A stretch of 64,000 nucleotides of DNA. Origin: G963662905 sp963676415. Lineage in GTDB: Bacteria > Bacteroidota > Bacteroidia > Bacteroidales > WRLA01. This document shows positions 16,278 to 24,907 of this stretch, in pieces (positions within the stretch are counted from its first letter, which is position 1; each line of letters begins with the position of its first letter). A program made the translations under genes and the position numbers. Location: contig OY781097.1 in the NCBI GenBank assembly GCA_963676415.1, positions 868,001 to 932,000 on the forward strand. Reading direction: 5' to 3'. The notes below the pieces were generated by a model that did no database searches, had not been told where the DNA came from, and was given only the letters and a program-made list of their open reading frames with translations.

Positions 16278-17549
16278 ATGAAAACTAGAATTTTCATCCT
16301 TATGCTTGTGCTGGCTACTTCATCAGCCATGGCACAATTCGACAGCCTGTTCCTGAACAAAACCCTGCGTGTGGATTATTTCCATACCGGCACCAAAGAC
16401 ACAGAAACCTATTCCATCGACGAAGTACTTGAAGAACCGATCTGGGGCGGATCGCTGGTAAACCTCATCGATACCTTCCGCTATGGTAAATACTTTTTTG
16501 AAGTTCATGATGCTGCCAGCGACAGCATTATATACAGCAGGGGCTATTCCACACTTTTTGGCGAATGGCAGACCACTGAAGAAGCAAAACACACCAGCAA
16601 ATCATTCTCCGAATCTGTGGTAATGCCTTTCCCCAAAGAAGATGTGCGCATCGACTTTTTCAGCCGCGACAAAAAAGGCATTTTTCAAAAAAAATTCAGC
16701 TATGATGTAGATGTGGACAGCTACTTCATCAAACCCGAACGCAGGCTCGAATATCCTTCCTTCGAAGTTATGGTCAATGGCGATCCGGCCAAAAAAGTAG
16801 ATATCGTTATCCTGCCCGATGGCTATACAGCCGACGAAATGGGCAAATTCATCAAAGACTGCCAGATTTTTGCCAAACACCTGGTTTCTTTTGCACCTTA
16901 TACCGAATATAAAGACAACTTCAATGTTTGGGGCGTTTTGGCGCCATCACTCGAGTCAGGCAATGACATCCCTCCCGACAGCATATGGAACAAAAGCATC
17001 CTCAACACATCTTATTACACTTTTGACAGCGAACGCTATTGTATGACTACCGATAATAAAAGCGTGCGCGATGTGGCAGCCAATGCTCCCTACGACCAGA
17101 TTTACATCCTGACCAATACAGAAAAATATGGCGGCGGTGCTATTTACAACCATTATTCGGTCAGTTCGGCAGGCAATATTGCTTCGGCAAAAATCTTTAT
17201 CCATGAATTCGGCCATGGCTTTGCGGGCCTAGGCGACGAATACTATAATTCAGAAGTGGCTTTTTCCGAGTTCTATCCGCTGGATGTAGAACCCTGGGAA
17301 CCCAATATCACCACTTTGGTGGATTTTGACAGCAAATGGAAACACCTGCTCAAAAAAGGCACGCCTATCCCAACACCCATAAAGAAAAAGGACAAATATC
17401 CCCTGGGCGTTTATGAAGGTGGCGGATATGTTGCCAAAGGGGTTTACCGTCCGGCAGATGATTGCCTGATGCACACTTTTAAAGGAGACAAATTCTGCGG
17501 AGCCTGTGATGAAGCCATCCGCAAAATGATCCTGTTTTATTCCGAATAA
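16278..17549 (+). CDS. Secreted M64-family metallopeptidase
   Basis: The start at ATG 16278 (MKTRIFILMLVLATSSAMAQ) gives a proper signal peptide; the ATG at 16257 adds seven residues. The mature protein (about 400 residues) contains IHEFGHGFAGLGDEYY, a zinc site of the form HExxHxxxGxxD with His309, Glu310 and His313, as in IgA-peptidase M64 family members. Ahead of it, IVILPDGYTADEMGKFIKDC matches the family's N-terminal core block. The C-terminal CLMHTF and FCGACDEAIR, with paired cysteines, are also family features. It is expected to be an exported zinc protease in the periplasm or outside the cell; no T9SS tail is present. The substrate is unknown, and the immunoglobulin link comes only from one founding member. 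Confidence 0.88.
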   Translation: MKTRIFILMLVLATSSAMAQFDSLFLNKTLRVDYFHTGTKDTETYSIDEVLEEPIWGGSLVNLIDTFRYGKYFFEVHDAASDSIIYSRGYSTLFGEWQTTEEAKHTSKSFSESVVMPFPKEDVRIDFFSRDKKGIFQKKFSYDVDVDSYFIKPERRLEYPSFEVMVNGDPAKKVDIVILPDGYTADEMGKFIKDCQIFAKHLVSFAPYTEYKDNFNVWGVLAPSLESGNDIPPDSIWNKSILNTSYYTFDSERYCMTTDNKSVRDVAANAPYDQIYILTNTEKYGGGAIYNHYSVSSAGNIASAKIFIHEFGHGFAGLGDEYYNSEVAFSEFYPLDVEPWEPNITTLVDFDSKWKHLLKKGTPIPTPIKKKDKYPLGVYEGGGYVAKGVYRPADDCLMHTFKGDKFCGACDEAIRKMILFYSE

Positions 17550-17571
17550 CCCATCACAAAATATATACACT

Positions 17572-18477
17572 ATGGCTATTACGAAATTAGATCAAATGTT
17601 CGATGTCCTGAAAAATCAGGAAAAAAAAATCCTGGTTGCTGCTTATGCCAACGATTCGCATACTATTGGCGCAGTAAGTAAAGCGGTTGATTTGGGCATT
17701 GTTGAAGCAACACTTGTTGGTGATAAAGAAACCATCAAAAAAGTGTGCACCGAAGAAAAAATTGAAGTAAATAAATTCCGTATTGTTCAGGAAGCCGACG
17801 AGCAAAAAGCAGCCCTTAAGGCGGTTGAATTGATCAATAAAGGCGAAGGAAACCTCTTGATGAAAGGTTTGGTGAGCACCGACAAATACATGCGCGCCAT
17901 CCTGAACAAAGAATTTGGACTGATGCCCCCAAAGGCGATTCTGAGCCACGTTACCGTAATGGAAAACCCAAATTATCACAAACTAATGGTTTGTGGTGAT
18001 GTGGCAATTATCCCTCAGCCCGACCTCAAACAAAAAGTTGCCATTGCAAATTACCTCATCCAAACAGCACGTGCATTGGGCATTGACAAACCAAAACTGG
18101 CCCTTGTTGCTGCAACCGAGCAGGTAAGCCCGAGCATGGAAGCCTGCGTTGACGCCAGCATCATCTCAAAAATGGGCGATCGCGGACAGATAAAAAACGC
18201 TTATATTGATGGCCCTTTGGCTATTGATGTGGCTATTGATCCGAAAAGTGCGCAGATCAAAAAAATCAAAGGCGAAGTTGCCGGCGATGCCGACTGCCTG
18301 CTCTTCCCGAATATTGATGCCGGAAACGTTTTCTATAAAACCAATACCAAACTGGCAAAGGCCGAACTTGGCGCAATGGTAGTAGGAGCAAAAGCTCCTG
18401 CAATTCTATCATCACGCGGAGACTCTACGCAAACTAAACTCTACAGTATTGCTTTGGCAGCTCTGACAGCAAAATAA
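17572..18477 (+). CDS. ptb: Phosphate butyryltransferase (first copy)
   Basis: This 301-residue enzyme of the phosphate acetyl/butyryltransferase fold moves an acyl group between CoA and phosphate (butyryl-CoA + Pi to butyryl-phosphate + CoA). Family features are LMKGLVSTDKYMRAILNKE, NPNYHKLMVCGDVAI, ATEQVSPSMEA and ISKMGDRGQIK. It is followed by a second paralogue and by butyrate kinase, so the three genes form an acyl-CoA to acid route with substrate-level ATP formation. In Bacteroidota such clusters can also serve branched-chain acyl-CoAs, so the chain length used is not fixed by sequence. The gene starts 22 bases after the M64 stop and may share its transcript. Confidence 0.88.
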   Translation: MAITKLDQMFDVLKNQEKKILVAAYANDSHTIGAVSKAVDLGIVEATLVGDKETIKKVCTEEKIEVNKFRIVQEADEQKAALKAVELINKGEGNLLMKGLVSTDKYMRAILNKEFGLMPPKAILSHVTVMENPNYHKLMVCGDVAIIPQPDLKQKVAIANYLIQTARALGIDKPKLALVAATEQVSPSMEACVDASIISKMGDRGQIKNAYIDGPLAIDVAIDPKSAQIKKIKGEVAGDADCLLFPNIDAGNVFYKTNTKLAKAELGAMVVGAKAPAILSSRGDSTQTKLYSIALAALTAK

Positions 18478-18484
18478 AATTTAA

Positions 18485-18505
18485 AGGGCGGGAATTTCCT
18501 GCCCT
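18485..18505 (+). other. Hairpin between the two ptb copies
   Basis: AGGGCGGGAA pairs with TTCCTGCCCT (one G-T pair) in the 51-base gap between the genes. The following TCATTTTAAA is too poor in T for a strong terminator, so it may act as an mRNA-stability or partial attenuation element. Confidence 0.5.
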
Positions 18506-18528
18506 TCATTTTAAAAACCCAACCCAAG

Positions 18529-19440
18529 ATGCAAGCAATCCGCAAACTGGATGAAATTGCCGAAAGGCTGAAATCAAAAAACCGGAAATACCGTGTGGCC
18601 GTAGCCCTTGCCGAAGACAGCAATACACTCAATGCTGTTTACCGTGCAGTAAGTGAAGGTTTTGTTCATGCCCTGATGATTGGCAATCCGGAAAAGATCA
18701 ACGCGATATGCGCTCAAAACAAAGTCAATCCTGAAATCTTTGAAATTATTGCAGCAGGAAACGATATCCAAGCACTGGAAATAGCCGTTTCCATGGTAAA
18801 AAATGGCGAAGCCGATGTTTTGATGAAAGGGCTTGTAGGTACTGATAAATTCCTGAAAGCTGTACTCAACAAAGAAAGCGGACTGATGAAAAAAGGCAAA
18901 ATCATGAGCTATGTTTGCGCACTTGAACTGCCCGATTATCACAAACTGCTGTTCATTTCCGATACTGCGGTACTTACTTTCCCCGAGCTGAAAGAACGCA
19001 AAGTCATGATTGAATATACTGTAAACATGGCACAGCGTTTCGGCATCGCCCGCCCGAAAGTAGCCCTTATTTCAGCAACGGAAAAAGTTAGTCCGGCAAT
19101 GCCATCCACAATTGACGACGCTATGCTGTCGAAAATGGCAGACCGTGGACAGATCAAAGGCTGTGAAGTGGATGGCCCAATGGATGTTTTTATTGCCTGT
19201 GATGCCGAAAGCGCCCGCATCAAAGGCGTGGAATCGCCCGTTGCCGGCGATGCAGATGCATTGATTTTCCCCAGCCTCGAATCATGCAATTCTTTCTATA
19301 AAGGATTGATGCTTTTTGGAAAAGGAGAACTCGCCGGACTCATTCAGGGAACGGAAAAACCCGTTGTGGTTATGTCACGCAGCGAAAGTGAAAAATCAAA
19401 ATTTTATTGTATCGCACTGGCCTGCTTAATGGCCGAATAA
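18529..19440 (+). CDS. ptb: Phosphate butyryltransferase paralogue (second copy)
   Basis: The 303-residue product aligns with the preceding gene along its full length: VLMKGLVGTDKFLKAVLNKE, LPDYHKLLFISDTAV, ATEKVSPAMPS and LSKMADRGQIK all have direct counterparts. It is diverged rather than a recent copy (for example ATEQVSPSMEA against ATEKVSPAMPS). It ends 9 bases before buk, so it is the copy most tightly tied to the kinase. Possible explanations are different acyl chain preferences, or a heteromeric enzyme; nothing in the sequence decides this. No active-site loss was noticed. Confidence 0.85.
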   Translation: MQAIRKLDEIAERLKSKNRKYRVAVALAEDSNTLNAVYRAVSEGFVHALMIGNPEKINAICAQNKVNPEIFEIIAAGNDIQALEIAVSMVKNGEADVLMKGLVGTDKFLKAVLNKESGLMKKGKIMSYVCALELPDYHKLLFISDTAVLTFPELKERKVMIEYTVNMAQRFGIARPKVALISATEKVSPAMPSTIDDAMLSKMADRGQIKGCEVDGPMDVFIACDAESARIKGVESPVAGDADALIFPSLESCNSFYKGLMLFGKGELAGLIQGTEKPVVVMSRSESEKSKFYCIALACLMAE

Positions 19441-19449
19441 TCAAATATA

Positions 19450-20520
19450 ATGCAAAGAGTATTAGCTATAAACCCAGGTTCCACTTCAACAAAAATAGCG
19501 GTATATGAAGGGAACAAATCTATTTTCCTGAAAACACTCAGGCACAGCAACGACGAGCTGAAAGGCTTTGGACACATTGCCGAGCAGTTTTCTTTCCGCA
19601 AGAATATCATCATGAACGAGCTGGCCAACACCAGCATCGACATCAACAGCCTTAGTGCCATTGTTGGCCGCGGAGGGCTTGTAAAACCTATCGAATCAGG
19701 TGTTTATGAAGTAAATGAAGCCCTGATCAGGGATTTACAAAAAGGTGTTCTGGGCGAGCACGCTTCCAATCTCGGAGGTTTAATCGCTGATGATATCGCC
19801 AAGAGCATTCCCGGAGCAAAGGCATTTATTGCCGATCCGGTGGTGGTTGATGAGCTTCAGGATGTGGCACGCATTGCCGGTCACCCGGAATTTGAACGTA
19901 TGTCTATTTTTCATGCGCTCAACCAAAAGGCCATTTCGCGCACCTATGCCAAGTCCATTAATAAGAATTATGAAGAACTCAACCTTATCGTAGCCCATCT
20001 TGGTGGCGGAATCAGTGTTGGGGCACATTGCCAGGGAAAAGTAATTGATGTAAACAACGCCCTGGATGGTGAGGGGCCTTTCTCACCCGAACGCAGCGGA
20101 ACCCTGCCCGCCGGGGCATTGGCAAAACTTTGTTTCAGTGGCAAATACACTTTGCCGGAAGTTAAGAAGATGATTACCGGAAAAGGCGGTTTTGTGGCGC
20201 ATCTCGGCACAAACAGCGCTTACGACATCGAGATGAAGGCCAAAGACGGCGACGAGAAATGCAAACTCCTGCAAGACTCCATGGCGTACCAGATTGGCAA
20301 AGAAATCGGCTCCAATGCAGCTGTCCTGAAAGGAAAAGTGGATGCCATCCTGATTACCGGCGGCATTGCACACAATACGTATCTGGTGAATTACATCAAA
20401 GATATGTGTGCATTCATTGCACCAATTGTGGTTTATCCCGGCGAAGATGAAATGCAGGCACTTGCACTCAACGGCCTGATGGTACTCAATGGCGAAGTAG
20501 AAGCACGGATTTACGAATAA
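19450..20520 (+). CDS. buk: Butyrate kinase
   Basis: This 356-residue acid-sugar-kinase-fold enzyme converts butyryl-phosphate + ADP to butyrate + ATP (reversible). The N-terminal VLAINPGSTSTKIAVYEGN is the adenosine/phosphate-binding block of the acetate/butyrate kinase family; LNLIVAHLGGGISVGAH and VDAILITGGIAHN match the phosphate 2 and adenosine regions. It is the last gene of ptb-ptb-buk and is followed by a strong bidirectional terminator. The chain-length range may include isobutyrate or isovalerate. The length is the usual one for Buk (about 355). Confidence 0.93.
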   Translation: MQRVLAINPGSTSTKIAVYEGNKSIFLKTLRHSNDELKGFGHIAEQFSFRKNIIMNELANTSIDINSLSAIVGRGGLVKPIESGVYEVNEALIRDLQKGVLGEHASNLGGLIADDIAKSIPGAKAFIADPVVVDELQDVARIAGHPEFERMSIFHALNQKAISRTYAKSINKNYEELNLIVAHLGGGISVGAHCQGKVIDVNNALDGEGPFSPERSGTLPAGALAKLCFSGKYTLPEVKKMITGKGGFVAHLGTNSAYDIEMKAKDGDEKCKLLQDSMAYQIGKEIGSNAAVLKGKVDAILITGGIAHNTYLVNYIKDMCAFIAPIVVYPGEDEMQALALNGLMVLNGEVEARIYE

Positions 20521-20537
20521 AAAATTGACAGCCAAAT

Positions 20538-20571
20538 AAAAACGCCCTACTCGAAAGATTAGGGCGTTTTT
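20538..20571. terminator. Bidirectional terminator between buk and the restriction gene
   Basis: A perfect 12-base stem, AAAAACGCCCTA (20538-20549) with TAGGGCGTTTTT (20560-20571), has T-runs on both strands and serves the two convergent genes. Confidence 0.9.
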
Positions 20572-20586
20572 ATATTTACAATCCAT

Positions 20587-21522
20587 TTATCTTGGCCCTA
20601 AAAACCTATCACCATTAAAATGGATCATATGCTCTGGAAAATCCATTATCCAAACTTCTGTATCCCAAGCAATCGCTGAGGTATGTTTTCTGAACTCAGC
20701 AAAGTCAGGGAAAGCCGTAACATATATTTTTCCTGCTGTACAATCTTTCAGAAATTTCTCCAGTTCAACTAAGCGCTTTGGAGACATTGGTCCATGTGAT
20801 GTTACTGCTTCAATAAGATACAGCCAATTTTTGGCTTCATTAAAAATTACGATGTCTGGCAATTTACTATGATCCGTAATTGGTATCCCTAAGCGCTCCA
20901 AGATATCCTTTTCAACATGCAAATCCTTTTTCTCTGTATCTCCGATATAAAGCAATTTTGCACCATGAGCGAAACGAGACGCAAATTCATTTACAACAGC
21001 CACTTGTACTTCATTATGCTTACCGGGAGATAAATGCAACACTTTACCATTGGCCAGTTTTAATGGAATCCGAGCCATCTCCCTATCATGAGCGTATCTT
21101 TTTTTAAGTTCTCCAATTTTCGATTGATATTCCAAAAGGGCTTTTTTCCATCCTCTGTTTTTATACTTCTTGATCGTTTTCAAGGCTATATCACTAATAG
21201 CATAATGTGCTTTGGGACTATTTACCGGTAAATCAGGAATATCTGGATTATAATCTGCAACACCGGCCTGTACAAATTGGTGTAAGACCTGACGTCTAAA
21301 TGTTTCCCTCGTATTAGGCGCATAATTTCTTTGATAATGATCGCTAATAAAACTCATGATACCTTTAGTAATACCAAGACTTTTTCTATGAGCATTTGAC
21401 CATTTATCGTTTTCCTTAATATTGCAAAGAGCCAATAGCGTGTAGGCTGAAATTTCATTCCTCTGATTATTAGGCAACCCCAACCCTTCCAGTATTTTTT
21501 GCGCTTCTTCTATTTTCGACAT
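20587..21522 (-). CDS. BsuBI/PstI-family type II restriction endonuclease
   Basis: The 311-residue protein matches the BsuBI/PstI restriction-enzyme family in length and layout: an N-terminal helical domain (INMSKIEEAQ-type start, LLALCNIKENDKWSNA, FRRQVLHQFVQAGVADYNPD), a middle linker and a C-terminal nuclease domain with LPDIVIFNEAKNWLYLIEAV (Pro222-Asp223 and Glu238, a PD...E arrangement) followed by TSHGPMSPKR. The family cleaves CTGCAG. Its gene overlaps the 3' end of the methyltransferase gene by 53 bases on the same strand, so translation is coupled to the modification enzyme. The base composition is lower in GC than the neighbours, consistent with acquisition by transfer. Confidence 0.88.
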   Translation of the reverse strand: MSKIEEAQKILEGLGLPNNQRNEISAYTLLALCNIKENDKWSNAHRKSLGITKGIMSFISDHYQRNYAPNTRETFRRQVLHQFVQAGVADYNPDIPDLPVNSPKAHYAISDIALKTIKKYKNRGWKKALLEYQSKIGELKKRYAHDREMARIPLKLANGKVLHLSPGKHNEVQVAVVNEFASRFAHGAKLLYIGDTEKKDLHVEKDILERLGIPITDHSKLPDIVIFNEAKNWLYLIEAVTSHGPMSPKRLVELEKFLKDCTAGKIYVTAFPDFAEFRKHTSAIAWDTEVWIMDFPEHMIHFNGDRFLGPR

Positions 21523-23056
21523 GAACTTTATCTAAAATTACTTGATTCAAAATTCCATCAATATCTTTTTTGGTAACATTCTCAATCATTTTCACCAAAC
21601 TTCCAATTACTTTAATTTCCTTGAGAGGAGGTAATTTCATCGACCTAAGCTCAGACGCTCCAACCTGAGTATTTCCATTGAATGTCCTGAAATATGTATC
21701 AAACAGGCTGCTGCTATATAAAGCCGAAATTCCCCAAATTTCATCATCCAATAAGTTCCCTTTTGGTCGGTGGATATAATTTAGATGATTTTCAACTCCA
21801 ATAAATTCAGTATCTAAATAATTTTGAAAATAAGGGCAGCATACGAGCCTGCTTTTATCATCTTTAGAACTAAATCTTCGTAGAAACACATAATTTTTAT
21901 TCTTTAAAAGGACTTTTGCAGACTTTTCAGAATTAACAATAAGATCAGGTTTATTAGCCTTTTTCAATGGATAAACAAATTTCATTTCTTTAACATTATG
22001 CAACCATATTAAAGGCTGATAAAGCTTATTAACTTCCCCTTCATTGATCAATAAGCTCTTACACCTAAAAGCCACAACCGGCCCGGTGGATATCTGAATG
22101 TTATAATCATTTAATGTTCCTGTCCAATTCCGAAAAACACTCAAAGTTTCGGATTCCATTTCATTGGATGGGATAAATAAAATCTTTTCTCTTGACTTTA
22201 AATTGACCAATTCATCTGTTCGATATATGTATTTTTTTGGCTCAATTAGCCCTATATCACTTTCTGAAACAGTGACAACTATCTCATAGTTTGTATGCCT
22301 GGACGCCCGTAATATTACATTCTCCTGTAATACGCTATCTGCTTTAAACATTTTATTCCTTGATTCAAAAATATGAATATTTGAAATGCTCACTTGATTA
22401 AAAAAGGCATTTCTGAAAGCAAGAAAATAGTTTCCTGACGCAAAACTTCTAGGTGTTATAAAAATCAGCTCGCCATTATCTTTTAAAAGTTTAGCAGCCA
22501 GACCCATAAATAAGGAATATATATTTGGCTGACCATAAACAAGTTCTTTTGCGACTACAGCCCGTTCATCAGATTTAGATATTTTAAAGTAGGGCGGGTT
22601 CGAAATAATAAAATCATACGTTTTTCCTTCTTTGACGCCAAATAGCGAGTTGTTTAGAAACGCATTTTTGTTTTCAAGAATAAAATCCTTTTCAATAACT
22701 CTAAAAGAAAAATCAACTCCCTTTTCTGAAAGCCATCCCGACAGATAGCCTATTACCAACTTTAATTGCTCAACAATTTTTTCGTCCGTTTCGTAAAGAT
22801 CAAGGTCAATTTCCTCTATTTCAGATTCGGAAACAAGTTTTTCAATCAAAGAACATGATAAAATAGCTGTTCCGCAGCCTGGGTCAAGAATTGCAAGCTT
22901 TCCGGCTACACCCTTTGCCATCCCAGCCATAAAATCTGATATTAGTTTTGGTGTTAAGAACTGGCCATTATTTTTTTTATGTGCATCTGTTGTAGATTTA
23001 GCATAAGATAGACCAATAGTTTCCGCAAATTCGGAGGGCAAACTAATATTAGACAT
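21470..23056 (-). CDS. Type II DNA adenine-N6 methyltransferase (BsuBI/PstI-type partner)
   Basis: The start was set at ATG 23056 (MSNISLPSEFAETIG), because a promoter-like TATTTTTG box at 23080-23073 lies inside the longer frame that opens at 23131. The product has 528 residues, near the roughly 500 of M.BsuBI/M.PstI; ATG 23068 is also possible. It shows the KKNNGQFLTP region (motif X-like), motif I LDPGCGT (residues 57-63), motif IV NPPY (153-156, adenine-N6 type) and a C-terminal target-recognition part, that is, gamma-class order. It protects the sites cut by the overlapping endonuclease. A 60-base sample at 22201-22260 has 19 GC against 27 of 60 at 24001-24060 in the next gene. No controller (C) gene is present. 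Confidence 0.88.
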   Translation of the reverse strand: MSNISLPSEFAETIGLSYAKSTTDAHKKNNGQFLTPKLISDFMAGMAKGVAGKLAILDPGCGTAILSCSLIEKLVSESEIEEIDLDLYETDEKIVEQLKLVIGYLSGWLSEKGVDFSFRVIEKDFILENKNAFLNNSLFGVKEGKTYDFIISNPPYFKISKSDERAVVAKELVYGQPNIYSLFMGLAAKLLKDNGELIFITPRSFASGNYFLAFRNAFFNQVSISNIHIFESRNKMFKADSVLQENVILRASRHTNYEIVVTVSESDIGLIEPKKYIYRTDELVNLKSREKILFIPSNEMESETLSVFRNWTGTLNDYNIQISTGPVVAFRCKSLLINEGEVNKLYQPLIWLHNVKEMKFVYPLKKANKPDLIVNSEKSAKVLLKNKNYVFLRRFSSKDDKSRLVCCPYFQNYLDTEFIGVENHLNYIHRPKGNLLDDEIWGISALYSSSLFDTYFRTFNGNTQVGASELRSMKLPPLKEIKVIGSLVKMIENVTKKDIDGILNQVILDKVHVENRRSAKNTGRVGVA

Positions 23057-23072
23057 ATTTTCAAACATTCTA

Positions 23073-23080
23073 CAAAAATA
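23073..23080 (-). promoter_or_regulatory. -7 box of the restriction-modification pair
   Basis: On the minus strand TATTTTTG is preceded by TTTG at a spacing of 20 bases, close to the Bacteroidota TTTG-N19-TAnnTTTG model. It lies 16 bases before ATG 23056 and decides the start chosen for the methyltransferase. Confidence 0.55.
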
Positions 23081-23250
23081 GATAAACCTCTTGCTCAAAA
23101 CAAATAATCTCACCTTGGACAAATTGTTCATTGCATTTTCACTTGAGTATTTTACTGCAATGCTAAACCAATAAGGTAATTACTTTTGATATCTATATTT
23201 AGTTGAAATCCCCATATTACCCCTCCCTTTCCTACCTTCAAAATAAAACT

Positions 23251-23258
23251 TAAATTTG
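23251..23258 (+). promoter_or_regulatory. -7 box immediately before glyS
   Basis: TAAATTTG matches TAnnTTTG and ends only 4 bases before the glyS ATG at 23263, which would give a leaderless or nearly leaderless mRNA. Confidence 0.55.
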
Positions 23259-23262
23259 CCGC

Positions 23263-24780
23263 ATGAACGAAGACCTTTTTAAAAAAATCATAGGCCATGC
23301 CAAGGAGTATGGCTTTGTGTTCCAGTCATCAGAAATATATGACGGATTGAGTGCTGTCTATGACTACGGTCAAAACGGCTCGGAGCTGAAGAACAATATC
23401 AAAAAATACTGGTGGAAGGCCATGGTTCAGATGCACGAAAACATTGTCGGCATCGATTCTGCCATTTTCATGCACCCTACGGTTTGGAAAGCTTCCGGAC
23501 ATGTGGACGCTTTTAATGATCCACTGATTGATAATAAAGATTCAAAGAAGCGTTATCGTGCCGATGTTTTGGTGGAAGATTACCTCGCCAAAATTGAAGG
23601 GAAAATCAATAAAGAAGTTGCCAAAGCACAAAAACGTTTCGGTGATTCTTTCGACGAAAAACAATTCCGAGAAACCAATCCACGCGTTCTGGCCAATCAG
23701 AAAAAGATGGACGACATCCGCGACCGCTTTTTCTCTGCACTTGGCGAGGAGCGTTTGGATGATGTAAAAGCCATCATTGAAGAGCTGGGCATTGCCTGCC
23801 CGGTTTCCGGATCAAAAAACTGGACCGATGTGCGTCAATTTAACCTGATGTTTGATACACGACTGGGAAGTACCAGCGACAGCTCCAGCAAAATATATCT
23901 CCGTCCTGAAACGGCACAGGGCATTTTCGTAAACTACCTCAACGTTCAAAAAACCGGAAGGATGAAAATTCCTTTTGGCATTGCACAGATCGGCAAAGCC
24001 TTCCGTAACGAAATCGTTGCCCGTCAGTTTATTTTCCGCATGCGCGAATTTGAGCAAATGGAAATGCAATTTTTTGTGCGTCCCGGTGAGGAAAAAAAAT
24101 GGTACGAATACTGGAAAGAAGCCCGTATGAACTGGCATTATTCCATGGGCTTTGACCAAAGCATGTACCGTTTCCACGATCACGATAAACTGGCACATTA
24201 CGCCAATGCTGCCGCTGATATCGAATTTGATTTCCCAATGGGTTTCAAAGAACTTGAAGGCATCCACAGCCGTACAGATTTCGATTTGAAAGCGCATCAG
24301 GAATATGCCGGCAAAAAACTGCAGTATTACGATCCGGAAATCGACCAAAGTTATGTGCCCTATGTTGTGGAAACATCGATTGGCCTAGACCGCACTTTCC
24401 TTGCTGTCCTTTCGGCAGCCTATAAAGAAGAAAAGCTGGAAGACGGATCAATGCGGACCGTCCTCAACCTTCCACCGGTTCTGGCGCCCTACAAAGCAGC
24501 TGTTTTGCCATTAACAAAAAAAGACGGTTTGCCGGAAAAAGCCCGCGAAATTATGTCGGAGCTTATGGATGATTATATGTGCTATTACGAAGAAAAAGAT
24601 GCTATTGGCAAGCGTTACCGCCGACAGGATGCCATCGGAACGCCTTATTGCATCACGGTAGATCACCAAACACTTGAAGACAATACCGTTACTATACGCG
24701 AGCGCGACAGCATGCAGCAGGAGCGTATCGATATTGAAAAGATTTCAGCAATCATTGCCAAAAGGCTGAAAAACAAATAA
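23263..24780 (+). CDS. glyS: Glycyl-tRNA synthetase, homodimeric alpha2 type
   Basis: The 505-residue class II synthetase charges tRNA-Gly with glycine. It is the single-chain alpha2 type found in eukaryotes, archaea, Bacteroidota and some Firmicutes, not the alpha2beta2 type of Escherichia coli. Seen motifs are the N-terminal GFVFQSSEIYDGLSAVYDYG, MHPTVWKASGH, YLRPETAQGIFVNY, motif 2 GKAFRNEIVARQFIFRMREF, and motif 3 ETSIGLDRTFLAVL. The C-terminal anticodon-binding domain starts near residue 400 (APYKAAVLPLTKK). The -7 box lies directly before the ATG. A terminator follows at 24796-24837. Confidence 0.97.
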   Translation: MNEDLFKKIIGHAKEYGFVFQSSEIYDGLSAVYDYGQNGSELKNNIKKYWWKAMVQMHENIVGIDSAIFMHPTVWKASGHVDAFNDPLIDNKDSKKRYRADVLVEDYLAKIEGKINKEVAKAQKRFGDSFDEKQFRETNPRVLANQKKMDDIRDRFFSALGEERLDDVKAIIEELGIACPVSGSKNWTDVRQFNLMFDTRLGSTSDSSSKIYLRPETAQGIFVNYLNVQKTGRMKIPFGIAQIGKAFRNEIVARQFIFRMREFEQMEMQFFVRPGEEKKWYEYWKEARMNWHYSMGFDQSMYRFHDHDKLAHYANAAADIEFDFPMGFKELEGIHSRTDFDLKAHQEYAGKKLQYYDPEIDQSYVPYVVETSIGLDRTFLAVLSAAYKEEKLEDGSMRTVLNLPPVLAPYKAAVLPLTKKDGLPEKAREIMSELMDDYMCYYEEKDAIGKRYRRQDAIGTPYCITVDHQTLEDNTVTIRERDSMQQERIDIEKISAIIAKRLKNK

Positions 24781-24795
24781 GAATATGCACGGAAT

Positions 24796-24837
24796 AAAAA
24801 ACCGTTTCTCCTTTAACCGGGACAAACGGTTTTTTTT
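24796..24837 (+). terminator. Terminator of glyS
   Basis: AAAAAACCGTTT pairs with AAACGGTTTTTT, followed by further T residues, 16 bases after the stop. Confidence 0.85.
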
Positions 24838-24907
24838 ATCTCTGCGGAACTTTTTTGCTCCAATAACGTACCAAAGCATAGATTGAAAAAGCAGAAATAG
24901 GTATCTG

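Noticed and set aside
20880..21107. Plus-strand frame inside the restriction endonuclease gene as a possible controller protein
   Set aside because: The frame has no helix-turn-helix pattern and is explained as an antisense shadow.
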